The notes under the pieces: generated by a model
What the model saw: only the letters and a program-made list of their open reading frames with translations
The model's database searches: none
Told to the model about the DNA's origin: nothing
Shown here: in pieces, positions 1-8,338 of the stretch
Layout of the letters: each line of letters begins with the position of its first letter
Position numbering within the stretch: the stretch's first letter is position 1
Translations under genes and position numbers: made by a program
Source of the DNA: Alteromonas sp. LOR
Lineage (GTDB): Bacteria; Pseudomonadota; Gammaproteobacteria; Enterobacterales; Alteromonadaceae
Length of the DNA stretch: 64,000 nucleotides
Direction of reading: 5' to 3'
Assembly (NCBI RefSeq): GCF_000753865.1
Contig: NZ_JQFW01000027.1
Coordinates: 42,813-106,812, forward strand

Positions 1-584
1 TTGAGAATACGCTTTCGCAGTGCATAGAACAATTCACCTTCAGCGCCTCGCATAAAGACTTCGATATCTTTTAGGTCCTTAAGACAGCAATCATCAAGTG
101 AGGTATTAAATTTTTTGCCCATGTACTCGATCATCGAGTTGCTTTCTAGCGATGCGCCGCTCACAGGTGCTAGCGGCATATCGTGTACGCTACTTTGAAA
201 ATTAAGGGTCTTTTCAAGCGCTGCACGCAATAAGGATAAGGATGACTTGGCGGCTTGTTTTTCAAACTGTTTCAACCTCAATTCAAGTGCTAGTGCATCA
301 GGGGAGGTGATACCGACAATCTTTGCATCAATGAAAACAGACTTTGCACTATCGAGTTTTTCTTTTGCATAAATGAGCGTATTAATGTCAGATAAAAATT
401 CGCCTGTCAGTTTTTCATCAAGTAGTGCTCTCGTTTCCTCAATACGTTCTGCATGGAGCTTCACTGCTGCGTTATATCGTCTTTCAGATTCACTTAATTC
501 ATTGGTGTCACTGCACCCAACTATCAAGGTTGTTAGCAATACAAAGAGTATTGAGTTCAGTGAAGCGGAGAAAAACAGTCGCAA
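1..584 (-). CDS. Putative lipoprotein, C-terminal end beyond the window
   Basis: An open frame on the minus strand runs from the window edge to a TTG start at 582-584, about 194 codons, with no in-frame ATG at its head. A purine-rich AAGGA lies about 7 bases upstream of this TTG. The N-terminus is a short hydrophobic stretch ending in LTTLIVGC, a good lipobox, so the mature protein should be lipid-anchored through that Cys. The rest is helical and charged (SDTNELSESERR, then KLHAERIEETRALLDEKL). I do not recognise the family. The frame stays open upstream to a TAG near 710, so other non-ATG starts are possible. The C-terminus is missing. Confidence 0.62.
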   Translation of the reverse strand, partial: MRLFFSASLNSILFVLLTTLIVGCSDTNELSESERRYNAAVKLHAERIEETRALLDEKLTGEFLSDINTLIYAKEKLDSAKSVFIDAKIVGITSPDALALELRLKQFEKQAAKSSLSLLRAALEKTLNFQSSVHDMPLAPVSGASLESNSMIEYMGKKFNTSLDDCCLKDLKDIEVFMRGAEGELFYALRKRIL

Positions 585-936
585 CGGCAAATCCTTTTTA
601 TGTGTAGTAATATCGTTAGAGTAATCGGTACGGGTATCAGTGTCGATAGTATTAGATTTGGTAGCAATAACAAATAAAGCGCCCGTGGACGCGCCAGTTG
701 ACAGGCGTGCCTACTTCAGCTGGCATGCAGCTACTCTGGCTTGCGGGCGCGGGTGGTGAGTAGAGTGGATAAAGTCGATAAGTAGTAAGTCTTGGCAAAC
801 CAATCGAGGGCAAACCAATTGAAGACGAACTAATTAAGGGTAAACCAATTCAGTACTATTGTATTGTGAGAATGTAGTGCGAGAATTAAACCACACTGGC
901 TATAAATACGTAAAACACAACACTCAATAATATGAA
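585..936. other. Intergenic region with a 15-bp tandem repeat
   Basis: This 352-base gap lies between the divergent lipoprotein gene and the ORF at 937. It holds GC-rich partial inverted sequence around 680-755 and the tandem array at 794-853. I see no clear promoter or RNA gene. Confidence 0.5.
794..853. repeat. 15-bp imperfect tandem repeat, 4 copies
   Basis: Four adjoining 15-bp units: GGCAAACCAATCGAG, GGCAAACCAATTGAA, GACGAACTAATTAAG and GGTAAACCAATTCAG. They read in one open frame but lie between stops with no start, so they are probably non-coding. Confidence 0.8.
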
Positions 937-1698
937 GTGTATGCCGTGTTATCAAATATTATTAAGCGCTTATCAAGTGGATTAAACAAACAGTCCCTTG
1001 CTTCTCAGCAAAACAAAAAACATATCAATAATCACAAAAACGATGCTGTTTCTATCTGGCAAGATACCGGCCAGGTGTATTACTTAGAAAATACGCTAAA
1101 GCTTACTTACACCTCTAATAGCGGTGTAATGACATTAGAAAAGCTCTCTCTCAATGAATTACCCGATGTTATAAAAGCGTTAGACGCAATGCCCGTGGGC
1201 TCCCCACTTGCCAGAGCCACCGTCGCACAGCAAGATGACGCTTATGTTGTGAGTGTGTGTGGTGTTACATGGCAAAAAAGCCATGACAGCGTTCGTATTA
1301 AAGCGCTGCCAGAAGCGGCAATGCTGCGCAGCAAAACACATTGCTTTACTAAATCTCAGGCGGTATTCAAACATGCGTTTTTACTCGAGCATGACGACCT
1401 GCTCACGCCGTCTATTGGAGGAAAGAAAGAGGGAGTGTATACCTACAATCGAATATCTATAGAAGATTTTACTCAGCAGTTGGCAAGAGCTAACGAGCGC
1501 ATTGCTCCACCTATGCGTAAATCAATACCTGTGCACAGTGATAATTTTAAAACGGCGTTCACTGAACACGAGAAAACAGTTATCGATGTGGTGCTTGGTC
1601 ATAATGTTGAACAAAACCGCACTGAACAAAACATTACGGATAGAAACTTCACTGGTGCAAGCGATACCGGTAGCAGCGATAAGCAGATAGACAAATAA
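937..1698 (+). CDS. Hypothetical protein with a repetitive C-terminal tail
   Basis: This 253-residue frame opens with GTG; a second GTG lies three codons on. There is no signal peptide or membrane segment and I recognise no family. Residues about 40-190 look like a folded soluble domain. The tail, about residues 225-249, is built from five-residue units (EQNRT, EQNIT, DRNFT, GASDT, GSSDK) encoded by a 15-bp tandem repeat. The ribosome-binding site is poor, so the start is uncertain. It lies 240 bases before a histidine kinase, but nothing in the sequence links the two. Confidence 0.55.
   Translation: MYAVLSNIIKRLSSGLNKQSLASQQNKKHINNHKNDAVSIWQDTGQVYYLENTLKLTYTSNSGVMTLEKLSLNELPDVIKALDAMPVGSPLARATVAQQDDAYVVSVCGVTWQKSHDSVRIKALPEAAMLRSKTHCFTKSQAVFKHAFLLEHDDLLTPSIGGKKEGVYTYNRISIEDFTQQLARANERIAPPMRKSIPVHSDNFKTAFTEHEKTVIDVVLGHNVEQNRTEQNITDRNFTGASDTGSSDKQIDK
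1609..1683 (+). repeat. 15-bp degenerate tandem repeat inside a coding tail, 5 copies
   Basis: Five in-frame units near the 3' end of the hypothetical ORF, starting GAACAAAACCGCACT, GAACAAAACATTACG and GATAGAAACTTCACT, then two weaker copies. The unit is five codons long. Confidence 0.65.
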
Positions 1699-1750
1699 AC
1701 GTATAAACGACGACGGTGTTAATGGAAAAAGCAGCACCGACCATAATCAC

Positions 1751-1808
1751 ACTAAAAATAGCAGCACTAAAAATAGCAGCACCAAAATAGCAGCACCAAA
1801 ATAGCGGT
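1751..1808. repeat. 14-15-bp tandem repeat, 4 copies
   Basis: Two identical copies of ACTAAAAATAGCAGC (1751-1780) are followed by ACCAAAATAGCAGC and a truncated variant. The array is non-coding, between the ORF ending at 1698 and the kinase at 1937, and has no relation in sequence to the array at 1609. Confidence 0.85.
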
Positions 1809-1936
1809 ACCAACAGCCGCAGAAGAGAAGGTGGTTCTAAAGATGAATAGCTGCGCAATTCTTAGCCTAATTGATTATGTAAATTTTATAGTTTTAGCCT
1901 AATATCTAACTCTCTTAAACACGGACTAGGATTAAG

Positions 1937-3640
1937 ATGAGTTTGCAAAAGTCAGCGGCAACAGCTAAAGGCGTACATCAGGAGCCACTAAAACCTGTTG
2001 CAATGGCTTTTTTCTTTTTATATTTTGCGCTTTCCTTTAGTCACTTCCTGTTACTTACTGAAGAATTTAAATGGGTGCTTATCACATCCGCATCCATAAC
2101 CACTGTCATTAGCTTTACTCTTATGCTGAAAGCACAAAATCTTTCAAGTGTATGGCAGCGTTTAGGGATTGTTTCAATATTACTGCTTGGCACAACGAAT
2201 AGCCTTTTACATTTATGGCACTCACAATCACCTGAACAAACAACCAATCTTTTTTTAGTTATTATTGCCAGCGGTATTGTTCTCTCGAACAGGCTGCACT
2301 GGGTGTTATTGATACTGCTAAATTGGGCGGGGTGGTTAGTCATTAATTCAGTCGTCGAGATGTCTATGACGATGCATTTTTTCTTTGCATTGGCTATGAG
2401 CACAACATTGAGCTGGTTTGCACATTTAGCGCGAAGAAGTTTGGTGAGTAAACAAGTGGAGCTGCTGCAAGAAAGGGATTTAGCGATTGCTCATGAGCAT
2501 GAAGCAATAAAAGCAAATGAAGCAAAAAGTGCATTTCTTGCCAATATGAGTCACGAAATTCGCACTCCAATGAACGGTATTATTGGCATGATTGAAATGA
2601 TCAGCCGTACGTCTCCTAATGACAAACAAACGAAATTTATTAACACTGCTCAACGCAGTGCAGATTCATTGATGATCATCATTAACGATATTCTAGATTT
2701 CTCAAAAATAGAAGCCGGAGAGCTGGCTATAGAAAATGTTGAATTCGACTTAGCGCAGTTCATGGACAACTTTGTGCAGGAACAAACCTTTCAAGCACAA
2801 GAAAAGGGATTGTGGCTTAAGTCAAAAGCCGCTGGTGAGAGTTACAAAAAGGTTGTGGGAGACCCTCATCGCCTAAAACAAATTTTTAATAATTTACTGT
2901 CTAATGCCATTAAGTTCACAGAAAGCGGCGGTATAAACATTCAGTATAATGTAGTGAGCGAGGGAGATGCATTGTTATTGAATGTAGAGATTAGTGATAC
3001 GGGTATTGGTATTAGCGAATCTGCCATGCCTGGACTTTTCGACTCTTTCTCCCAAGCTGATATGTCGACCACAAGAAAATATGGTGGTACCGGGCTGGGG
3101 CTTGCAATTAGCAAGCAGCTTTGTGAATTGATGGGCGGCGAAATATCTGTTGAAAGCACACCTGGTCAGGGTTCTACGTTTAGGTTTGTGGTAAAGCTAA
3201 GTGCGCCTCTAATAAGCGAGGAAGCTAATAGCGTTATGCACGTCGAAACAGAACCACAATCTTTCGATTTGAATGTGTTATTGGCTGAGGACAACGCGAT
3301 AAATCAACAAGTTATGTTAGCAATTTTAACTAACTTGGGAGTAGAGGTTGAGCTTGCAAACGATGGCGTTGAAGCGATAGAACGTTTGTCGAAACCAAGA
3401 GCGAAACATTACGACCTTATTTTTATGGACTGCCAAATGCCGAATGTGGACGGTTATGAGGCAACACGTCGTATTCGCGAGGGGCATGCAGGAGATGAAA
3501 ACAAAAAGATACCCATCGTCGCGCTAACAGCCCATGCCATGGATAGCGAAAAGCAAAAATGCCTCGATGCAGGTATGGACGAATATCTCACTAAACCAGT
3601 AGATTTAGCATCGTTAAAGGCCATATTGGCACTGTACTAA
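1937..3640 (+). CDS. Membrane hybrid sensor histidine kinase
   Basis: This 567-residue protein has about five predicted membrane helices in residues 20-165 and no large periplasmic domain. A linker with coiled-coil character (VELLQERDLAIAHEHEAIK) leads into a HisKA domain whose phospho-acceptor is H206 in SHEIRTPMNG. A HATPase domain follows, with N-box NLLSNAIKF and glycine motifs DTGIGI and GGTGLGLAIS. A receiver domain fills about residues 445-567, with D498 in FMDCQMPNVDGYEA. The layout is that of BarA-like hybrid kinases without a histidine phosphotransfer domain. The signal is unknown. The gene is convergent with the next kinase, 32 bases away. Confidence 0.9.
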   Translation: MSLQKSAATAKGVHQEPLKPVAMAFFFLYFALSFSHFLLLTEEFKWVLITSASITTVISFTLMLKAQNLSSVWQRLGIVSILLLGTTNSLLHLWHSQSPEQTTNLFLVIIASGIVLSNRLHWVLLILLNWAGWLVINSVVEMSMTMHFFFALAMSTTLSWFAHLARRSLVSKQVELLQERDLAIAHEHEAIKANEAKSAFLANMSHEIRTPMNGIIGMIEMISRTSPNDKQTKFINTAQRSADSLMIIINDILDFSKIEAGELAIENVEFDLAQFMDNFVQEQTFQAQEKGLWLKSKAAGESYKKVVGDPHRLKQIFNNLLSNAIKFTESGGINIQYNVVSEGDALLLNVEISDTGIGISESAMPGLFDSFSQADMSTTRKYGGTGLGLAISKQLCELMGGEISVESTPGQGSTFRFVVKLSAPLISEEANSVMHVETEPQSFDLNVLLAEDNAINQQVMLAILTNLGVEVELANDGVEAIERLSKPRAKHYDLIFMDCQMPNVDGYEATRRIREGHAGDENKKIPIVALTAHAMDSEKQKCLDAGMDEYLTKPVDLASLKAILALY

Positions 3641-3672
3641 ATACTTAAGCGATAGGGGAGTTCTTACCGACT

Positions 3673-6600
3673 TTAGCTAAACGTCTGTTTTAACAATCGC
3701 TTGAGGGCACTTGGTTTTACAGGTTTTGGTAAATAGGCAAGGTTCATCTCTGCGGCTAAATCCCTTATCTCAGGGCTGCGGTTCGCAGTGATTAATATAC
3801 GAAGGGCTGGTTTGTTAGGCTTGAGCGACTTTGATGATTCAGATAATGCTATTGATTGAAACGACGCTATTGATTGAAGTGACGCTATAGAATCAGATGG
3901 CATGGAGTCCATTGACTGCAAAATGTCTGTGCCTGTTTCACCGAAGTTTAGATGATAGTCGGCTATAATAACGTCAGGTTTGTGTTTGAAAGCAGCAAGG
4001 GCGTCTTTCTTTCCTGTTGCGGTAATAACCTCAGCTCCCCAATCACTGAGAAGCGCCTGCATGGCTACCGTTACTTGCTCGTCGTTTTCAATAAGTAGAA
4101 TTCGTTTATTTGTTAAAAACAGCGAGTGTGGATTCTCTTGTGTGGCGTCAAACTGTAGAGGGTTTGGTTCGGCCTCCATTCCTTTTCTCTGTATTGCGCT
4201 TGCAGGGTACTTAGGCACAGTAATGGCAAAGCAACTGCCTTTATGCAAAGCAGATTTCAGTGATACAGAGTGCCCGAGCAACTTGCATACCCCATCAACA
4301 ATGGTTAATCCTAAGCCAATGCCCTGTGAACTATTGGGGTTTTCTAGCTGGTGGAATTCGCCAAAAATAGCTTCTTGTTGATGCAGTGGAATACCCGGAC
4401 CTGTATCGTAAACGCATACATTCAATGCTTTTTCACCATTGGCGGTACATTGTCTTACCCCAATTAAAACACTGCCTTTTTGGGTGTACCTTATCGCGTT
4501 AGACAGTAAGTTTTGTATCACTCTTCTGAAAAGGTGTTTATCGGTGTGTGTGTGACAGTGTGTTTTTACGTATTTTAATGAAATATCTCGTTGAGACGCG
4601 ATAAGACTAAACTCCGTCACTAATGATGAAAGTACGTCGTCTACCGCGAAGGTCATCTTGTTAGGTTTGAGCACGCCAGAGTCTAACTTTGTCATATCTA
4701 GCAACATAGAAAGTAGCGTTTGTGCGTTATTGAGTGAATTTACTACGCCCTCAGACAAGCCCGATAATTCACTATTTTTCGTTTTCTTCTCTAGCATAGA
4801 AGCAAAGAGGGTTGCGGCGTTAAACGGCTGCATCAAATCGTGTCCTGCAGCGGCTAAAAATTTAGTTTTACTCTCATTTGCTGCATCAGCCTGTTGCTTG
4901 GCAAGCTGAAGCTCTTTCGTGCGTCGCATTACCCTCTGCTCAAGTTCCGATTTTGACTCTTTTAATTCATCTTGAATGGCGATGTATTCGGTAATATCGC
5001 TATAGGTAGTTACATAGCCGCCTCCGGGAAGGGGGGCGCCGTTAAGTTCTATAACCCTGCCATCATGTTGTTTTCGTATATATTTGTGGCGACTCCCTTC
5101 CAGCATAAACTGAACGCGCTTTTCTATTTCTTGATTAATGCGGCCATTTATCTCATCTACATCGGTAATGTCAGTATCTATGGTTGCTGAGTCTAGAGGC
5201 GTTGATTCTAAAGGCGTCGAATCTGCTGTTGCTGAAGTGCTGGTGTCGGTTTCGTTCCTATTGCGCCCTTGCTTCCCAAAAAGCCCTCGTTTGGCATTAA
5301 AGCTCAGTATGTCATGTATTGACATGCCGACTTTTAAAAAGCCTCTAGGGTAGCTGAACAGTTCAACGTAGCGTTCATTCCAAGCAAGTAAGTGCAGCTT
5401 TTCGTCAAGCACACTGATCCCTTGCTCTATGTTTTGCACAGACGACTGCAGCACCTCGTGATTGAATTGAAACGACTGAGAGGCTTCTTCCACCCAGTCT
5501 ACAAGCTCGGGAAGTGAATCTGTGTTTTTATCGGCAATAGCGCCTAATAGTATACGAGCGCTTGGACCGCCAACTTGCGCTGCAAGAAGTTGCTCTACTC
5601 GTTGCAATAAGGTGTGATTGGCAAGCCCGTTAGCGCGAGCGTCAGAGACGTCGATGGAAAGTTGATTGATTAACGTGTCGTGACTCTTTTTATCTAACAC
5701 TCTTTGAGTTAAAGAGACGATGTCACCCACGCGAATTTTTAAGTAGGGTGTGGATAAGGCCAAATTCTCACTGTCGTCAATATTGCCAACTAGGTTGTGA
5801 GTTTGAGAGCCATTGGTACCTCGATGACCCACTAAGCCCCTTCTACTTATTAATCGTCGTTTATTGATTAAACTTATCAGGGAAACCACCACATATACGG
5901 CGGCGTTGGTAATAAGTGAAACAATAAAGCCGATACCTAGCTGAGCATCTGTGGGCGGTGCATTAAAATAGTAACTAGACATAACGCTGGGGTAGAGCAG
6001 TAGTGCGCACCAACAAAGAAAGCCTGCACATAACCCGGCCAAAGCAGCAGCCTTAGTACTTTTTTTCCAATAAAGGCCAAACATCAGTACGGGAAAGCAC
6101 TGCCCCAACAAGGCAATGGCGATCACGCCACTTTTTACCAGTGGTGCAGCTTGGCTGACATTGAGGTGATACCAAAGGGCCACCGACAGCACTACCAACA
6201 CGGTTAAGCGACGAATAACGAGTACTTTATTTGTCTCAAGCGTATGGTTTGGCTCGGTTCTTAACCTCGCTTTTATCCAAAGCGGCGTAACTAAGTTGTT
6301 GGCAATCATTATGCCTAGGGCAAGCGTGGCCACAATTACCATGCTGGTGGTTGCAGACAATCCTCCTAAAAACGCAATGATTGAGAGCAGCGTGTTTTCG
6401 GCAAAAAGGGGAAGCGCCAATACATAGGTATCTGAGCTTACGCTTTCAGGCAGCAGCATTTTGCCGGCCAGGGCCAAAGGAATGAGAAAAATGGTCATAC
6501 CCAGTAAATATACGGGGAAAAACCAGCGGGCGGTTCGCAGTTCCCCTTCGCCGTTTAGCTCGACAAAATTCATATGAAATTGACGCGGCAGTACAAACAT

Positions 6601-7347
6601 GGAGCAAACCCCAAGCATTACGTGAGTAACATAAACAAGGGGAGCGCTGTCGGCATAGATAACATCTCGCGCTTGTTCATGTACAGACGCCTTTGAAATA
6701 AGGTCGAGCACACCGTCGAACATAAAATAGCAAACGAAAATACCAATACACCACAGCGCCACAAGCTTAAACACCGACTCAAATGCAATAGTCATTAAAA
6801 GCCCAGGGTGCTTGTCAGTTAAGTTAAGGGTTCGCGTCCCAAAGATGATGGCAAAAATAGCCATCAACAGAGCCACATACATGCTAACGCTTTGGCTGGT
6901 TTCGGCGGTATTGGGTGTGATCAGAGTAATACTCTTTGTAATGGCGTCGAGCTGCAAAGCGATGTAAGGAATAACTCCCACAAAGCACAGAACGCTCACA
7001 AAAGCAGCGACAAGGTGAGAGTGCTTGTATCTCATACCAATCAGGTCAGCGAGAGAAGTGATATTGTGTTGCTGGCATAACCGACTGATGTGCAGTACCA
7101 CAGGAAATGCAAAAACCATGGTTAATATAATGCCCATGTAAGTAGGCACGATAGCCCAACCGTATTCTGCGGCTTGTGATGTGGTACCAAAAAACGCCCA
7201 CGATGTGCAGTGAACGCCTAAGCCTAGGCTGTATAAAATAGGGTGCTGCCGATTGTCTTTGAGGTACCTTTCGCCCCAGAAGCCAATAGCAAACAAAATA
7301 AAAAGATACACAGCAACAATACTGCCTACCGACCAAATGCTGAGCAT
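3673..7347 (-). CDS. SLC5 symporter-fused hybrid histidine kinase, CrbS/CbrA-like
   Basis: This 1224-residue protein begins with about 490 residues of multi-pass sodium:solute-symporter-like sequence (SLADLIGMRYKHSHL near the start). A PAS-like domain lies at about 640-770, followed by a coiled coil, then HisKA with H836 in AAAGHDLMQPFNA. HATPase motifs are NLLSNAIRY and DTGPGIPL. A C-terminal receiver carries D1130 in IIADYHLNFGETG. The layout matches CrbS/MxtR kinases, which control acetyl-CoA synthetase and acetate use in Vibrio and Pseudomonas; CbrA is the alternative. Two low-complexity insertions encoded by tandem repeats interrupt the PAS region (5189-5233) and the receiver (3845-3898). 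A cognate LuxR-type regulator is not in the window. Confidence 0.85.
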   Translation of the reverse strand: MLSIWSVGSIVAVYLFILFAIGFWGERYLKDNRQHPILYSLGLGVHCTSWAFFGTTSQAAEYGWAIVPTYMGIILTMVFAFPVVLHISRLCQQHNITSLADLIGMRYKHSHLVAAFVSVLCFVGVIPYIALQLDAITKSITLITPNTAETSQSVSMYVALLMAIFAIIFGTRTLNLTDKHPGLLMTIAFESVFKLVALWCIGIFVCYFMFDGVLDLISKASVHEQARDVIYADSAPLVYVTHVMLGVCSMFVLPRQFHMNFVELNGEGELRTARWFFPVYLLGMTIFLIPLALAGKMLLPESVSSDTYVLALPLFAENTLLSIIAFLGGLSATTSMVIVATLALGIMIANNLVTPLWIKARLRTEPNHTLETNKVLVIRRLTVLVVLSVALWYHLNVSQAAPLVKSGVIAIALLGQCFPVLMFGLYWKKSTKAAALAGLCAGFLCWCALLLYPSVMSSYYFNAPPTDAQLGIGFIVSLITNAAVYVVVSLISLINKRRLISRRGLVGHRGTNGSQTHNLVGNIDDSENLALSTPYLKIRVGDIVSLTQRVLDKKSHDTLINQLSIDVSDARANGLANHTLLQRVEQLLAAQVGGPSARILLGAIADKNTDSLPELVDWVEEASQSFQFNHEVLQSSVQNIEQGISVLDEKLHLLAWNERYVELFSYPRGFLKVGMSIHDILSFNAKRGLFGKQGRNRNETDTSTSATADSTPLESTPLDSATIDTDITDVDEINGRINQEIEKRVQFMLEGSRHKYIRKQHDGRVIELNGAPLPGGGYVTTYSDITEYIAIQDELKESKSELEQRVMRRTKELQLAKQQADAANESKTKFLAAAGHDLMQPFNAATLFASMLEKKTKNSELSGLSEGVVNSLNNAQTLLSMLLDMTKLDSGVLKPNKMTFAVDDVLSSLVTEFSLIASQRDISLKYVKTHCHTHTDKHLFRRVIQNLLSNAIRYTQKGSVLIGVRQCTANGEKALNVCVYDTGPGIPLHQQEAIFGEFHQLENPNSSQGIGLGLTIVDGVCKLLGHSVSLKSALHKGSCFAITVPKYPASAIQRKGMEAEPNPLQFDATQENPHSLFLTNKRILLIENDEQVTVAMQALLSDWGAEVITATGKKDALAAFKHKPDVIIADYHLNFGETGTDILQSMDSMPSDSIASLQSIASFQSIALSESSKSLKPNKPALRILITANRSPEIRDLAAEMNLAYLPKPVKPSALKRLLKQTFS
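3845..3898 (-). repeat. 18-bp in-frame tandem repeat inside a receiver domain, 3 copies
   Basis: Three 18-bp units, for example AATGCTATTGATTGAAAC and GACGCTATTGATTGAAGT, encode six-residue repeats of the form SIASLQ/SIASFQ. They fall between the phospho-Asp and the ALRILITANR strand of the receiver. Confidence 0.8.
5189..5233 (-). repeat. 15-bp in-frame tandem repeat, 3 copies
   Basis: The units GAGTCTAGAGGCGTT, GATTCTAAAGGCGTC and GAATCTGCTGTTGCT encode repeats of DSTPL type within a Ser/Thr/Asp-rich insertion in the PAS-like region of the CrbS-like kinase. Confidence 0.7.
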
Positions 7348-7472
7348 TCATCCGCCTCATAAAAATCACTGATTTACGTTAACACGATTTTCACAATAGT
7401 GAGCAGTATTGACGCTGATAATTATTTTTCGAAAAAAAATTAAATTCAAACCACAAAAATTGTGTGGTTACC

Positions 7473-7500
7473 CTTGATCGCTTACAAACCAGCCCCATAA
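7473..7500 (+). promoter_or_regulatory. Sigma-32 heat-shock promoter of grpE
   Basis: CTTGATC at 7473-7479 and CCCCATAA at 7493-7500 are separated by 13 bases, close to the sigma-32 consensus (CTTGAAA and CCCCATNT). It lies about 84 bases before the grpE start. Confidence 0.8.
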
Positions 7501-7583
7501 ATAAGCGCAACAGAGATATTCCTTTTGTTTAGTAATACTAGCAAATGGGTGTTGCCCAATTTAGACAATGTTTGGAGGTAGGC

Positions 7584-8213
7584 ATGAGCGACAGTCGCGA
7601 CGTGCACGCAGATAAAGAAAACGCAGTTGATGAAACTGTGCAGGCTACTGAAGAAGTAGAAGTTGAAGGCCAGGCAGTAGAAGGTACTGACGCTCCTCAA
7701 GATGAAGCTACACAGCGCATTTATGAGCTAGAGACTGCTTTATCTGAAGCTCAAGCAACGATTAAAGAGCAACAAGACGGCGTACTTCGCGCTCGCGCTG
7801 ATGCTGACAACGCTCGTCGTCGCGCTGAAGGTGAAGTTGAGAAAGCACGCAAGTTCGCACTAGAGCGTTTTGCTGGTGAGCTTCTGCCTGTTGTTGACAA
7901 CCTAGAGCGTGCTATCGAACTTTCGGATAGCGACAATGAAGCGGTGAAGCCGCTGCTCGAAGGTGTGGAGATGACCCACAAAAGTTTTATGAGCACTATT
8001 GAGAAATTTGGATTAAGCCTTATTGATCCGCAGGGCGAAACCTTTAACCCTGATTTGCATCAGGCAATGTCGATGCAAGAAAGTGCAGACCACGCGCCGA
8101 ACACAGTAATGGCAGTGATGCAGAAAGGTTATCAAATTAACGGCCGTTTGCTCCGCCCTGCCATGGTAATGGTATCGCGCGCGCCAAGCGGTGGTGTTGA
8201 TACGCAAGCGTAA
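7584..8213 (+). CDS. grpE: Nucleotide exchange factor GrpE
   Basis: This 209-residue protein is the ADP-release factor for DnaK. The N-terminus is acidic and probably disordered (residues 1-50). A long coiled coil follows ([34 protein letters not shown] is the region), then the beta domain ([20 protein letters not shown] and [14 protein letters not shown]). The frame opens earlier at 7545, but the ATG at 7584 has a strong GGAGGT just upstream and gives a normal GrpE N-terminus, so I chose it. It lies 125 bases before dnaK and has its own sigma-32-type promoter. Confidence 0.95.
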   Translation: MSDSRDVHADKENAVDETVQATEEVEVEGQAVEGTDAPQDEATQRIYELETALSEAQATIKEQQDGVLRARADADNARRRAEGEVEKARKFALERFAGELLPVVDNLERAIELSDSDNEAVKPLLEGVEMTHKSFMSTIEKFGLSLIDPQGETFNPDLHQAMSMQESADHAPNTVMAVMQKGYQINGRLLRPAMVMVSRAPSGGVDTQA

Positions 8214-8273
8214 GTTGAACAAACAACGCACAGCGAAATAAGACACAAAAAGTCAGTTTTTTTACTGACAACT

Positions 8274-8301
8274 ATTGAAAATAGCGGGAATAACCCCACT
8301 A
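8274..8301 (+). promoter_or_regulatory. Second sigma-32-type promoter, before dnaK
   Basis: ATTGAAA at 8274-8280 and CCCCACTA at 8294-8301 have a 13-base spacer. It allows dnaK to be expressed independently of grpE. A small inverted repeat (GTCAGT...ACTGAC, 8252-8269) with a T-rich loop lies just upstream. Confidence 0.7.
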
Positions 8302-8338
8302 ATTTTACAGAATTAAGAAACTTTTCGGAGACACGAAA

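Noticed and set aside
373..624. An 83-codon frame on the plus strand at the window start.
   Set aside because: It lies opposite the better-supported lipoprotein frame with lipobox and ribosome-binding site.
7046..7369. A 107-codon minus-strand frame overlapping the start of the CrbS-like kinase.
   Set aside because: The kinase frame here encodes recognisable symporter helices; the other frame shows no domain.
8252..8269. Inverted repeat GTCAGT/ACTGAC between grpE and dnaK as a terminator.
   Set aside because: The stem is only six base pairs with an all-T loop and no T tail; it sits just upstream of the dnaK promoter and is weak.
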